From Trichopria drosophilae (lineage: Eukaryota > Arthropoda > Insecta > Hymenoptera > Diapriidae), in NCBI GenBank assembly GCA_030407085.1, contig CM059584.1, positions 100,687,001-100,751,000 on the forward strand: 64,000 bases of DNA, in the 5' to 3' direction. The notes beneath the pieces were generated by a model. It worked only from the letters and a program-made list of their open reading frames with translations, was not told where the DNA came from and did no database searches. Positions 22,127-36,047 of the stretch are shown piece by piece. Each line of letters starts with the position of its first letter. Within the stretch, counting starts at the first letter, position 1. The translations under genes were made by a program, and so were the position numbers.

Positions 22127-24905
22127 AATGTGTATCACTGGACGAAATAAACACAAAATATAATTGTTAAAAAAGGCAGAAGTAATATCTAAAGTTGCTC
22201 AGAGGATTTTTTACTTTCACACAAAAAATATTTTACCATTTCAAAATTTTAATTCTACTCAAATCAAAGATATTACCAAGTGATGACATGTAGACATTAA
22301 CATAGCTTTTTGGGAGGAATATTATATGGTAAAATAATTTCCAAGAATCTGTATGATAGTGTTTAAGACAAAATGTATTATTGCTAGAAAAAAATAGAAA
22401 TGAGCTAAAATAATTGATGTCAAGGACTCAAATTTTCATCTTTTTGTTTTGTCAAAGATTTTAAACGTGCGTTTAAAAATCATTGGATGTTAATGAATGA
22501 TGGCTTTTTTTGAACGATTTTTGCAAATATCTAAAGCTAACATGAAATATCTCTATTTATTTTAAGAAAAAATTATTAGTTTTTATAATTTATATATAAC
22601 TGTAATGATTAAGTTAAAGATTCGGTTACAATAATCAGTTAATGTTTAAAATTTTTTACAAAGAAATAACAACAAAATTTCTATCAGTAAACAAAGTTGT
22701 TTAACAAATTATTATTGCTCGTTTCGATTTTTGTTGAACACAATACTTCCTTTCTTCCACAATCCAATTGATAAATTAATTTTAAAAATTTTCGTTTAAA
22801 AATTAAGTATCTTCGCAAGAAAGTCCTATTATTAATTTTGGTCTTAAGATAAAACCCACAACATTGCCAAAAAAGACGTAAAATATATAGATAAAAAGTT
22901 TTGAATTCACAGTTAGTTGTACGAACACAGCGCAGTTTTTTTCGAGTTTTTCTAGTCTTAAATTAAAGTTTCGAAAACACAGTAAGTAATAAAAACTAAA
23001 ATACTTTTTATCATAACTAATTGATTAAAATCATTTACGGAAAAAACATGTTATATAACACATTATAAATTAATGAACAATAATAAGCCTAACATTTTTT
23101 TAATTTTCATTTTTATTTTTAATTTTTTGGTTTTTATTTATACTTTTGTATTATTTTTATGATTTTTATTATTTTATTAAATTATAGCTCATTTTAATTC
23201 CTTAATATTTATTGCTTTTAACAACATTTTTTAGTTATAGTATTATTTAAAGAAATCACAGGGATTATGTTGAAATATGTGTTCATATTTTAAAATTTTA
23301 AATAGGAAAAACAGAATTATTACATGAGATATTTGTTGTTTTTTGCACATTTTTTATTATTAAAATTTATGTAATTTATATATTTTTATTTTAATAAAGA
23401 TTTCTGAAGATGAACCGTACAGAGGCAGAAACGTTACGTTACGGGTTTTATTTTAAAATCAAAATTAGTATTAAACAGGACAGTCTTGACCTAGAAATTG
23501 AATTTTTAAATGAAAATTTGTTTAATTAATTGATACCAACGATCAAGAAAATAAATAGATTCATGTGTGGTTTTACAATGCAATGAATAATGAAAAATAG
23601 TGCTATAAAATACATTTCTCCAGAATATTCACATTTGATACCCAGAGAAACAACTACCTTAATCTAAAATACACATAAAATTGTGTAATATGTCCGACTA
23701 ATATACAATTTAAAAAAGTCTAATTAAATATTGAAATTTCAGAGGACAATTCTAAAGTAGTATTTATTCTCGATAAATAAGTAATAACAAGATTAATGAG
23801 TTTCCTGCAGTTCTATTCCAGACTACGAAATGGAATTCTCTAAGTACATATTTGCAGAGGAACTTATATTATGTTTAGTGTTCATTCGGTATTGTGAAAC
23901 GTAGAAATATTAACGTACATGTGTGCAGTTTGACATATGCGCATATTCCTGGTAGGATTCTAGCAATAGGTGTGCCGCCTAGAGATACGTAGTCAATCAT
24001 GTATCTTTGCAAATAAGTGTAGGTAAATTTGGAATGTTCATTCATATATATATAAAAGTACACGACGGAACTTTGCCGGATGTACAATGCACGTACTACT
24101 GCGTATGTATTATATCTTTGACGTGTACCTACTTAAGCTTAGGCACATATCCCTGAAAATCAGTATTTTCGTTCAATGTAGAACCGATAGTCTATCGCGA
24201 CGAGTTTCATATATCCCTTGGGCAAAGGTTGCACAAGCATTTGCGTTTATTCAGCTGCATGGATTTAAAGTTGAGACTTTTATATTGAAACCGCTTATAG
24301 ATCCATATCTTATCTTGCTACCAATGAGAACACTTGTGTACAATTTTCTATATTATAATATCGTCAATTTCAGATGTAAGGTTGTTTTTTTTCATGCACG
24401 TTTGATCATTTTCCAATAAAAATTATTTGTGAAAAAAACTGTATACATTACTGAAATCTAAATAAAAAGGTTACATCTTACATAAACTGACTTAAATTTT
24501 GCTCATCCCAAACCAGCCTAAATGTACTATCTATTGGTCTGCGCTTTAGTATTTGAGATCTCTAATGTGAAGCCTACCCCTAAATTTCGAACATTTTCAT
24601 AGTGTACAACCAATCTTTATTATATTTCTTATACGAAACGACATTAATTAGGCGATTTTGCATAAACCTTGATTAGGCCACGACATCAGATCTGTCGCCG
24701 ATCTTTTCCAGCTTCCAAAATTTAAATAAAGTACTATAAAAGGATTAAAGGAGATAAACATCCAGTTTCTCAATCATATCCATGCATGACTCATTAAACG
24801 AAACCGAATTTTGCGTATAGAACTTGTCACATTTTAAACGATTTTTATCGACTCAAGGGTAAAGGAGCCACGAAATTTCCACCATTTTACAAATATATAT
24901 ATTTA
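22127..24905. other. AT-rich non-coding
   Basis: The one point of note is CTGAAGATGAACC...GGCAGAAACG at 23403-23432, a motif type often seen in transposon 3' regions. An unrecognised 110-codon plus frame lies at 24087-24419. The remainder is featureless. Confidence 0.45.
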
Positions 24906-24992
24906 TGTTGAAATGTTTAAATAGTGGAATTACCATCAGTTGCTATTGCAGATCATAAGCTCGCCAAATTAAACTTATTTAATGATTATCAT
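24906..24992 (-). repeat. Fragment of the GGTGGGC palindromic MITE
   Basis: Read on the minus strand, TTGGCGAGCTTATGATCTGC followed by AGCAACTGATGGTAA aligns with the left half of the MITE at 38317-38480. The opposite half is missing or too decayed to see. Confidence 0.6.
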
Positions 24993-27900
24993 TTAAAAAA
25001 ATTCTTGATAACTTGATTCATGGAAGTAAAAAATTACAAAAGTTTCATTATTAGCATAGTTTTATTGATCAGTTTTCAAGCAGTTAGTTTTCGTAGGAAT
25101 AGACTACCAGTCGATTCTTAATTTAAAAGAACGAAGTGAGTCCAAAAAGAGTCTAAACAAAAAGTATCTACGTATAAATCAATTTTTATTTGGTTTATGT
25201 CTGGTTGTACAGAAAACCATTAAAATGTATTGAGATTCTATTAGAGACACTTTAATCATTTCGTTATTGAAGTCTATTTTATAAGAAATACTCTGCAATA
25301 AATTTTTCATTCAGTATTTAAATAATATTCAATCGAAACAAAGTTTTTCGATTCTTTATTTTATTTTAATCCTTTTCATCCAGGCAAAAAAGCTTTCTGC
25401 ACATCTCTTATAAAAATATAGCTATAAAATAAATATTACAATAAATAAATATTACCCTAATGTCTATTTCGAATTTCATGCGTATAGATGATGTGGGAAA
25501 ATACTCAATGGGGAGAAATACGAATATTCTGGATGCTGGCAATATATTATAAGCGACGGATTGTAGAGAATATGGAATGTAGAAATAATTATGGAAATAC
25601 TTGAAATTCTAGTCCGAAAAATTGTACATTGCAGTAACGTCAAGATGATATGACATACCAATAGATGTACAGAAAATATTTGATAAAACATGCAGTATCA
25701 GTTAAGGCGTTTCCCTCCATAAGAGAGTTTAAAATATCCATTTCACTTTCTCTGGAAATTACGAAGTAAAGTAAGACGAGTCTTTACTTGAACTAACAAT
25801 TTGCTCCGTGAATTTAATTCGACTGATGAATACTACATTTTCACAAAAACCTTATATTGGAAATTATCGGAGATGACAATTTTTCTTGGTCAGTATAACG
25901 TACATAAACTTTCATTGCTATTAGAAAGTCAATTGTAAATTATAATGCATTCTCTCGTAGACAATGTTGGTGATTTTCCATTCAAGACCTATCTTTTTCT
26001 TTCATTTCCCTACATACAGTATTATATTCTCTATACGGCTTGTCTGATTTATAATGCTTTCAAACCAAATCAAGGTCCAGTTCTGAATAGCCTCAGTCGA
26101 GTCTTGTGAATACAGATAAATAACAGGAAATCTTGGTTTCAAATGGTCTGCCATTTCGTGAAATAATTCTTATCCATGTTACATGAAGTCTCCTTTCTGA
26201 TACTAACAATATGTCATCATCAATGCTTCCAAATATTATGCTTCATTCAAAATTTAAATTATTTTCTGTTCTTTATTATATTAAAATCTGTCTACCTCTT
26301 GAATGAAATATTCAACAACAATTTTGTAAACTCATTCATAATTATGTATTAACAAATGATTGCAACGTTAATAGAAATTATGCTGATTTTTATAGATAAT
26401 TTTCGCTAAAATAATTTGTTAATAACTTTTATTATTATTGGCGCATTTAGATATATTTGGTAAAATACATTAAAAACATGCATAATGTGTTGTTTATACT
26501 AAATTGCTGTTTTTGTTTGTGTTTCGTGTATCGGAATACACCAAGTGGGAACCTAAAACATTCCTCTAGATTCAATTGCATCACGGAATAAATGGACTTG
26601 ATGACGCGCAGTAAAAGATACTTGAAATGCAATCGGATTATGAGGGTATCTGTGATGACCACTAGTCGGTATATAAACACGAAGATATAATGGGGTGTAA
26701 AAGTGAACTCTATACAGCAGATCGCTATTTATTACATTATACGAGAATCAAATATCGCAATGTCCACGTGTGTTTAGGTTCATGAAATGTCTTTCGAATG
26801 TCTACAGTCAAATTGATAGATGAAATTTGAATATTTGAACTCTATCAAATTAACTACACCCCTATTCAAAGTCAAGCAAATTTGTTATATGAATTTTATC
26901 ACACCTAGGACCTTATAATTTGTCACAATAAGTGGTACATTTAATAGAAAAAATTGAATAAAATTATTCATAATTTCACTAACCCTTTAACCCCTGAAAA
27001 GCATAACATTGAACAGCGACTTGACTCTAAAATTTTAATTGACTCGTTATTTTTTACGACACTACATTTTATGGTATCCTCTGTACGTTGCAACTATTAA
27101 AAAAAGCAAAAAGGGTAATTTTGTACTGTTTTTTTTTTCTAAATTGTTGCATAAAACCGTGATTTTTTCACTTAAGAATTTAATTTTTACGAAAACGCAT
27201 TATGCTGAGAACTCTGAAAATCACGGAACAATGTGGGATGTATCGCTTAAATGACTTCTAAAAAGGTTTGAGCTAAAATATTGCAATATTGCATTAAGGA
27301 AATTTGCTAAGCTCACTTTGCCCCGAGCAGATTAAATAGAACACAATGCATATAATAACTTTTAATTCCATATGGAATGAATAAAAAATGAAAAGAATGG
27401 TAAAAGTAGGTCTGCAAACCCATGTAATTCAGATTTTAATTACATTTAATTTATTGGTACATACAGTCAGTAATAACATATGTTATTTTATAGTGTAGCT
27501 CAAATTTGGTATAGCATGTAACAAATGTACGCTCAATCTTCTCATTTGTCAATAAACAATGTAAATAAAGTTATAGAAATTGTTCTTATAAAACGAAACA
27601 GCAAACTCACACTTTGCCCCGTATCCCATTTTGCTCCATGTTCCACTCTATTAAAAAGATAATTTATACAAAATGTATATATTACACTTACAGTAATAAT
27701 CTGAAAGGATACAATATTTAAAGTCTAATGTTCGATTTCTTACCTGTTACTTTAAATCTTGAAAATTTGGCGACTGATTTATACTTTAGGTTCCAAAAAC
27801 TTTTGTACCAAGTTAAAAAATCGTTATTGGGTACCAAATTTCTACATTCAGAGGGTCTAATTTTTCCACGGTGAATACACTTCTAAGGCAGATCACTAAT

Positions 27901-29730
27901 ATGGGAAAAAGATATGGTATCAAATAATTTACGGCTCATATAGTAATTAATTTTTCTATTTGATAATAATATTGAGCGGAACAAAATGTTCTGCATACAA
28001 AAAGATTAGGATATTCACTTTTGTTTATAAAATTGTTTTTTATATAATAGAATATTTTCTAAGCAATGAGAAATGCATTCGGGGTTCCATCAGAATTGAC
28101 TAATTTAAATTCCAATAATTAGAGAACATAAACGGCATATTCTATCAATTTTATTTCATTAAATTTTGATCAGCAAATTGAAAGTGTTCGGGGATACTTT
28201 TAACATATTCTGAAACTTAACGAAGTTAGAAAATATTGCAAAACTGTATCTAAATTGTTGCAGACCATTTTGATAAACGTTGCATGAGTGTCCTACTGCC
28301 TCTTCGCTACATTACCCATGTAATAGTTCGAATCTAGGGACGGTATTTTATGCTTTTATTTTATTTTAGTTCTAAACAAAATATGTTATTTGATTTTTGA
28401 TAGTTTGTGTTTAATCCAAATCATATTATGAAAAGTGTTAGTAACTTTTTTCCCGTCTATATAGTTATTATATTCCTTTTTTTAATGTTAATTGGTAATC
28501 AATTGCTTTCCAAGTATAATAATTATTTGCAGAATCGTTATAACATGCAATAGAGGACTGTAATATTAATTTGATCATAAATAATTGTTTATTCTACGTA
28601 ACAACCTAAGATTAAATCTAATAGCCAAAGTAGAGCACTGTTGCATAGTAATAGTAACGTTACATCGACTTTCGTGGGATGATCGGCACTTTACCGTGTA
28701 AGGAAAGTTTATTGTAGTTTTGATAGTTTAGCATGCCTAAATAACGCGATAACTCATTGATAAAAAATGCTTAATAACACCGACACTTTACCTTTTCACG
28801 TGCAGGGGCCACGAGGGTCAACGGTTGTTCGTGCGGAGTGCCTGGTGTAATTTCCGCGTAATTACTAAAGCAAGTCGAAACAACTCTCGTTAAAACTGTT
28901 CCGCGGTGCGCCACCGGATATACGCAGTAGGGCGGGGTTTTGGGGCAGAAGAAGTTGAAAGTCGTGTAATGCGATAATGTGGAATTGCATAGCAAATGGA
29001 CATAAGAAGTGATTGGTAAAAAATGACAAATTAAAAAAAAAGTTGAAAAATTGAAAAAATTCGACTGGCCCAAATCAAACAATATTAAACAACCGTTTTT
29101 ATTCAGAATAATGAATTTTACAATCAGTGAAATATAATTACTTTATTCGTTAGAGTAAACTAACTTTAAAATAATTGAGATATATTCTAGAATTTCGGCA
29201 TTACTATTGATAAAAGTTAAAAACTCGGTCAGAAATCACTAGACCTTAATCTGCCTCATGATACCTTATGCTTGAAATATACATAATAAAGTATGACCCA
29301 CGCGATAGAATTTTAAGCTAGCTCTAAATGCAGGTATTAAAATTTTAAAAATTTAATTTGTATATCAAAAATTATAATAATACACTCAGCCCGGATTGTG
29401 CAGAGCCTACTCCGCATATATAATACATTAATGAAATAATGTGTTAAAGTTCTCGATGAAGAAGGTCCCGTTATACAGTTATTTCACGGGATATCATGTA
29501 TTATGGATATTATAGGGATAAATTGGTTATAACACTTTTTATTATTAATGATGTTGAAGAAAGAACTATTAGGCTTTATGCACATTTCATTTATCCAGCA
29601 ATTAGGGAAGTAGTTACACTATAACCGTCTATCAGATTTTTGTTCCATTTAATTTGTTAGTACACACATTTCTTAGTAAAACTATTTAGTTGGATCATCC
29701 AACCAATTTCTGGTCTGGAGCTGAAAACGG
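24993..29730. other. AT-rich non-coding; two CACTTTGCCCCG motifs and a GC-rich patch
   Basis: CTCACTTTGCCCCG (27312-27325) and CTCACACTTTGCCCCG (27606-27621), same orientation, resemble the end of the element at 41539-42249. TTAACCCCTGAAAAG near 26989 looks like a solo piggyBac-like end. The patch 28780-28990 is GC-rich with a GGGCGGGG box; its 103-codon minus frame is unrecognised. Nothing coding is supported. Confidence 0.4.
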
Positions 29731-30155
29731 TTGGTTGTCATAAGCAATCCTTTTTTCTTAGTTAAATTAAATATCTTCGTTGGATCTCAAATTCAGAAAG
29801 TGTTCAGAAATGAAGAGTTTGTCAAACATATAAATGATATAGAGAACATGTTCTGGTTGAGCTTCGACCATACCACAACAACATTCTTGAAAACTACAAA
29901 GATTGAAATTAATGAAAAAATGGCAAAAAACTTCAAAAATTTAGTTTGTTTGACGAATTTGAATTTTTATTTTTTATTCATGTCTTGATGTCAGTAGAAG
30001 AGTAAAACAAAAGATTTCATCATGACTTGAAGGATTTTGAGCGCAAATAGTAAGGAGAATTGGGTGTGTGAATATGGTGGTCGGCCAATGCAATGACGTA
30101 AAACGAAAACATAACAAAAAGGCAAAAATAAAGATCGAAATCGTTTACATAGATT
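29731..30155 (+). pseudogene. Decayed fragment of a repeated, transposon-associated protein family
   Basis: The first frame (29731-29985) contains IFVGSQIQKVFRNEEFVKHI and DIENMFWLSF. A second frame gives KRFHHDLKDFERK near 30015-30052, and a third gives NMVVGQCNDVKRKHNKKAK after that. In this order they match a large family of uncharacterised arthropod and cnidarian proteins that I recognise from their GIFVGPQI and FHQDI-type motifs. That family occurs in many near-identical genomic copies, so it is probably transposon-derived. At least two frame changes and internal stops separate the pieces, so this copy is dead. The family's function is unknown to me. Element ends were not found. Confidence 0.6.
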
Positions 30156-30604
30156 ATTTGACGGTAAATGCATATGTAAGCAAAAAATGACGAGATGGGT
30201 AAAAATAGATTTTAAGTCACATGACTTTTAAAATTGTTGCTTATCAGAAAACTGGACTGTACAACCAGATGTCTTTGGGTTGTACGTTTTTCCGATGAGA
30301 TGTACCTTCAGTCTGCTGATGAGTCCAGTATTTTTCACTTAACTATTTCAAAATTGTCTTGTTATATCTTATTTAAATATCAAATATAAGACTCCACGAT
30401 TCATTGTGTCTCTTAGTATTTATCATCACTTATACGCGTTAATATATGTGTACTTCAATAAAGAGGATACATCTCATAATCTTGACTTTCAGAAATTTCT
30501 AAATATATCTACGAATTAGTAAAAAAAAGTAATAGAGAATCAAATTTTAAATTTTCACCTTTGATAGATTTTGTGAAAAATAAATTGCTCCAATACAAGT
30601 ATAG
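30156..30604. other. AT-rich non-coding with a small hairpin
   Basis: At 30250-30331 ACTGGAC pairs with GTCCAGT, and inside it TGTACAACC pairs with GGGTTGTACG. No further support for an RNA gene. Confidence 0.35.
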
Positions 30605-30868
30605 TACACAGAGAGAAAAACATTGTTAATGGAACCACGAAAAAATAGTAAAATCGATTTTGACCTCTTAAGTAGTAGAATTAACTATATGTAAGGTTAG
30701 AGTCGTTATTTGAGGTTATGAACGAACCATTTAACCATCCGAAAATAGTAAATGGAACAATTTTATTGTACCGTTTACCATGGAAATAGTTAATGCAACA
30801 ACTTTTCTTATTTACGCGTTTTACTATTACAAAAAGGTTCCGTAAACTATTTCTTTTCTCTCTGTGTA
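30605..30868. mobile_element. 264-bp Tc1/mariner-like MITE
   Basis: The ends TACACAGAGAGAAAAACA and TTCTTTTCTCTCTGTGTA are inverted repeats, with TA at each outer edge serving as target duplication or terminal dinucleotide. Inner arms pair GTTAATGGAACC-type and GGTTCCGTAAAC-type sequence. No coding. Confidence 0.8.
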
Positions 30869-33800
30869 CCTGTCAATATTTCTGATTAGGATAACAATTG
30901 TCCTGAATAATAACGAACACATTAAATAAATAAATAAATACTTCCAAAAAAACTTTGCAAATATTGATGATACGAGTATGTGTGATACGACTAAATACCT
31001 CTCAAATCAGATGATATAATCAGATTCGAAATACAAATATCCTTAATGCACTTGCAATCTTTAATAATATTAATGTTTTATAGTACATGATAATTTTGTT
31101 TCCAAAATTATATAAAAAAAGTGAAATAATATTTTATTAAATGACGATTTAAAATTTTGCGTAGAAAATAGAACATTCGACGAGAATTTGTTTCTATAGT
31201 ATACATGAAATTGTTGATTAATAAAATACTAGTCTCCTTTAATATTTCTACAGAATTTAGAAAGAAATACCAAAAAATGTCACACTGATTTTATGGATGC
31301 ACTGAAATCAATAAAAAAGTAAGAAAATGCTCACTTACGGTGTCAGACCATATATTTTCGAAGTAGGTCGCACTCGACCTAACACTGAAATACTTTTAAA
31401 AATACATGAATATTATGATATCTATGCAGTACTTTCTACTACCGTTATTAAAATATTTTCAATTACTTTATATAGAGAGACAAAGATATACGCAAATATT
31501 TAATAACATTCATATGTCTATTTTCATAATGAAGTCGTTTTTAACTTTTATTCTGGTTATGATTTTCTATCGTACTAAAATATACTTCTATTCTTTTCCT
31601 CTGTAGAAAATTCAAAGCAGCCATTTATGAATTTTCATTTTCATTAATATCGAAGATTTATTAATAGTTAATATTTTAAATTTCGATATATATTAGGTTG
31701 ATATTCTCCATGTATAAAATGATTAATATTCCCAATTGAACGTATTCTAATTAGAACAATGTTTATGCAGATCCGACTGTTTCTCTTTGAATTCATTACA
31801 AATTATTTACGCTATTTTTGAATGTTTTAAAAGTCTCCAAATATCATATTTTTACACTTAAATTCGACTGTGCATTTCGCGTTAATGATATAAAGATTAA
31901 CTATTCTTACATATTTCTATATAATTAAAATAATTAGTGGTTGTATTCTTATTTACAATTTTTTACTGTACCTAGTCTCTCCTTCTCTCTCTCATATCTA
32001 TGTAATGCAGGCTAACCATTTAACTTCGAAGATACAAGTAACATTTAGAACAGAACACCAGCGACATGATGCACACAGGAATTCTATATTTTAAACAGGT
32101 TTGCTTAAACTTTTTCTGTATAATTCACATCAAGTAACAGAAAAAAACAAACGAAATCGAAAATGTAAACTACCACTGTACAAATCGAAAAAAAACCACA
32201 AATAGAACATTAATACTACACAGGTAAGGCAAATGATGCCAGGAAATGTACCGTATTCGACGAGAAACAAATGTACAATAAGTTATATACTAACGTTGTA
32301 AATACCCATATGTACATACGTGTAAAATTGAAAATAATAAAATCTCTATTTAAGCAAGCAAGCAAGCGTATTAAGCGAGAGACCACAGTTCGATTCCCCG
32401 CCGGGACGAGTTTTTTCATATTTATTTTGGAGTGTCATTTGCGATCGTATTAAATGTTGTAAAGGCGGCATAAGAAATATACATAAATATTGCCATAATA
32501 ACAGATATTGTTACTCATACCATTTTTAATTGCCTTTTATAGGTATGTTTCGTAAAAGGTACATCCTAGTTATGTCACAATTGACATAAATGTTACTTAG
32601 CAAGGACAGGTTTCTACATAACGTTTACATCTCTGTGCCATATCTGTGTTGAATGAAAATCTATCATATAATTAGACCGAAGATTACAGTATTTTTTTTT
32701 AATATTTAGTGATGGGAGTTCCCATCTGGGAAATCCACCGGAATAAGTTGGTTCGTATTCCAATACCAATTAAGTGGTAACCTTATGGGGTAATTACGTT
32801 TTAGTATTAAATTAGTATACTCTCAGATTTTTGGCCTTTTTCAACCAAGCTATCCTTAATCCTTTTTATATGAAAAAGATATATGATAAACCCATTTTCT
32901 AGAACAAAATATGAATGCTATTGTGTTAAATATTTCGACGTAAAAAGTTCGAATGTTCCTGTAATCTTAATTCAAGTGTACTTTAAAATGAAATACTCTT
33001 AATGAGTAAATGAATCTACATATTGAATTACTATATTCTAATAGTATATTTAATATACTTGTATCGATATAAACTCATTGGAAGTCTGGACCAACGCGAG
33101 TCACACTAGATCGATATATCGAATTGAATCGCCGTTTATTTGGTTTGCATACATATTTCGCTCAGTCACCGAACGTAAATATGCCGCAATATATTTCAAA
33201 TTTAAAGTTTATTAATATTTTTTATACAGCGTTTCACTTTTGGTTATCGAAAATATTTGGATAGTTGGGTGAATTTAGGCTGCCGAGCAGAGGGTGCATT
33301 GTGTGAAATATTATATTTCGTGCGGCGTGTTCTTCATTAATACGGTTACTAAATTTTATTAAATAATTTCCTGCTTAAAAAGGTTAAACAATAATATTTG
33401 TCGTTAGAAATATGATTTTAAGTAGACCTTGTAACGAGCAAATAAAGAATATTCCAATATTATTTTATTTTTCTAAATAATTTTTTTTAATGACAGAAAC
33501 TTGTCTGCTTGATTAGAGGTATTTCAAATTTCGTTAAAATATGTTCACAATTTTGTTTCAAGGTGATAAAAAAGGAAAATGGATTCTATTTTGGGTTTTG
33601 ACAAAAATTAAGATGGAATCTTTCTGGTTGTTTATGATATTCAGTGCATAATTCTATATACGGACATATAAATTTGTTTTTGCTAACAAGTTTTTTTATA
33701 ACTCCAATAACAATATAATATAAATCCTCCATCATAATCAGGTGTAATACCCCAAGACCTTCGAATTTATCGAATATTTCCGGATTGCTTCCTTGAGTAG

Positions 33801-35464
33801 TAACTACAGGCTTCAGAATTTTGAAAATATGATATTGATTGACAATATTGTCCAGATCGTTGTTACGCAGGGAAACTTGAGGGAATTATACAATTAAAAT
33901 CGCAGTAAGAAAAATAATCTTGCAAAATTTCAGAAAAATGTTAATGTTGGAATATGATTTCAAAAGAAACCGTTTAAATGTAAGTTTTTCAGGTCTTCCA
34001 CAACTTTCGAATTAAGAATTAATTAATACGCTTCATATAAATAAAAATACGGTTTTACTATTGGCACTTTAGTATTTTGATCGCCACAAAAATTATTATG
34101 TCTCTAAATATAATGGGAAACGAAAAACTTAATGTTGCAGTTTTCCTGTGAAAATAAGTTATATCGATATCGTTTGTAAGTTTCCTGTTGCGATCGTTAT
34201 TTTAGAATCTCGCACAGCGCACAAAATAACTCTGGGTCGGGAATAACTGGTGCACGTTCCAGGAAGCAATTTTTCACTGCAAAATACTACAAACACGTAG
34301 CCGGTGAGATATTTAACAACAATGTTTATGTATAGACTAACAATAAATTGTTAAATTTCTACATGAGTTTTTCTTTAAATTTTAACAATTAACTAGTATA
34401 CTCGAATATTTCAGAGCTTGTGGTACAATTTTACTACCAAATAACTACTTTCCTCGTAGATTTTCACAACTGAAAAAATTGCTTATTTCACATTATGGCT
34501 GAATACGGAAATCGAAGATTATATATTTTTCTTATAAAACTCTTATATATCGCGAAGTAATATTTAGATAAATTCATTAGACAAAGCTCCGTCTAGTCTT
34601 CCTTTCCTAATATAAAAAAAAAAATCAATGATATTTTGTTTTATTAGTCCTTAATATAGCCTGGGCTGTAATGTGTGATTAAATCTTTTTTCAGAAAAAA
34701 ATCCGGGATGACTATCCCGTAGAGCGACTTACAAGCTTATAATCTGTTACGACCTGCGAATACACCTTTAATTCTTCTCAACTGTTTGAACTACGTATGT
34801 GTTGGTAAAGAAATTAATCCGCCTTGTAATACTGACATTTTAGAAAGCTTTATTAATCCCTGCCTCATAATAATAGAATAACTCCAGTGCATAATTTATA
34901 GTTCTTAAAATGTTAAAATTATATATGTGTGTTTTAATGTAGCGTATCCAGCCTGCACTGTATATTAGCAACATGCAACATCATAGCTATACCTATTAAA
35001 ACAGTGTTTGTGGCACAAAATCGATAATACATGAATAACTTAACTTTGTTATAAAATAATAATACGTAAATATTGTTTCCAGGCTCCGCGGATATTTTTG
35101 TTTAGTTCTCCTTTTCTTGTAAACAACAAATAATTCTTTTAGTTCAACAAAGTTTAAAAATCAGTGAGTGATTTTGGAATATTTCGAATTTTTTTAATTC
35201 CAGAAAGGCCATTCGATGCGAAAATATTACAAAAAAGATACCTTGACATATATATTTAAAAAATTTTTTTATTACAAATTGTGCCAAAAAAAAGTGAAGA
35301 ACACATATTTTCCCATTTAGTAAACTTTGCAATATTTTTGGAACACATTCTGCATAGGGCAGTTCTCTAATTCTAAAATTTAAGTTCTACCCTCCACCCT
35401 ACATATAGTTTGCCGGGTAGATCAATATGAAATTCTGATTGAAAAAATTCAAAATGACGGGTTC
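30869..35464. other. AT-rich non-coding
   Basis: Contains an (AAAT)n run (30924-30940) and the tRNA-like 3' half at 32376-32416. All frames are short and unrecognised. No repeat ends are seen in 33-35 kb. Confidence 0.45.
32352..32416 (+). other. (AAGC)4 followed by a tRNA-Asp-like 3' half and T-run
   Basis: GCGAGAGACC...TTCGATTCCCCG...CGGGACGAG (about 32374-32410) resembles the 3' half of tRNA-Asp, with a B box, and is followed directly by TTTTTT (32411-32416). The 5' half and A box are replaced by (AAGC)4 at 32352-32367. It looks like a tRNA-derived retrofragment or decayed SINE head, not a tRNA gene. Confidence 0.4.
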
Positions 35465-35630
35465 AGTGCCAAAATACCCCCACCAACTGCCAAACCATGC
35501 CCATACTTTTCTTAACGTTCGTCCGCTATATTGCATCCAACATTTTGAATTCAGCGACTTAAAAGTTGCACAAGTACTACTTTTCAAGCCAGTCCGCAAA
35601 ATTTGGTAAAACTCGTATGCCATGTCGCCA
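35465..35630. repeat. Weak copy of the dispersed 7.1-kb repeat
   Basis: CGTCCGCTATATTGCATCCA followed by ACATTTTGAA matches the core of the 7100-7330 repeat. The flanks are too diverged to set ends. Confidence 0.4.
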
Positions 35631-35869
35631 TTTTTAAAGTTTAAAATCAGGCATGATTGTTATACTCGGTATCCCATAAACTGTAATAACCATTGCACGT
35701 ATCTCTATATATGTGCTCAGTTTTGCCTATGCAGTGAAGGAGATAAAGGAAGTAAATCAATTGCTTCGAACAGTAAATTCAACACACGATTTCTCAGAGA
35801 TATTTAATTTTTTTTTACGTTTGAAAACGGGTTTCATAGCGAAAAAGTAATATCTTTAGAAACCGTGAT

Positions 35870-35975
35870 GAACTTTTTGACCCGGCGGGAAAATTTTTTC
35901 CGCCCGATGACGCTCATCATTATCAGACCGGATGGTAATCGGGCACTTTCCGCCCCCTTTCCCGGGCAGAAAGAT
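35870..35975. other. GC-rich palindromic patch
   Basis: GGCGGGAAAA...TTTTCCGCCC (35885-35909) forms a hairpin. A second cluster, ATCGGGCACTTTCCGCCCC and TTTCCCGGGC, follows by 35966. It may be the end of an unrecognised transposon. Confidence 0.35.
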
Positions 35976-36047
35976 AGACTTTTCGTGCTGGTGTGACAAA
36001 AAAACTGTTTAGCTTTGTTTGTTATAGACTAACAACAGAGGTAGAGT

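Noticed and set aside
24087..24419. 110-codon plus-strand ORF
   Set aside because: Hydrophobic, low-information sequence with no domain, signal or neighbouring exon.
28265..28350. B-box-like GTTCGAATCT suggesting a tRNA
   Set aside because: No A box at proper spacing and no foldable acceptor or anticodon stem.
30305..30331. CTGATGAGTCC resembling a hammerhead ribozyme core
   Set aside because: No GGACGAAA partner downstream; the upstream ACTGGAC pairs with GTCCAGT, but the GAAA box is absent in any permutation I tried.
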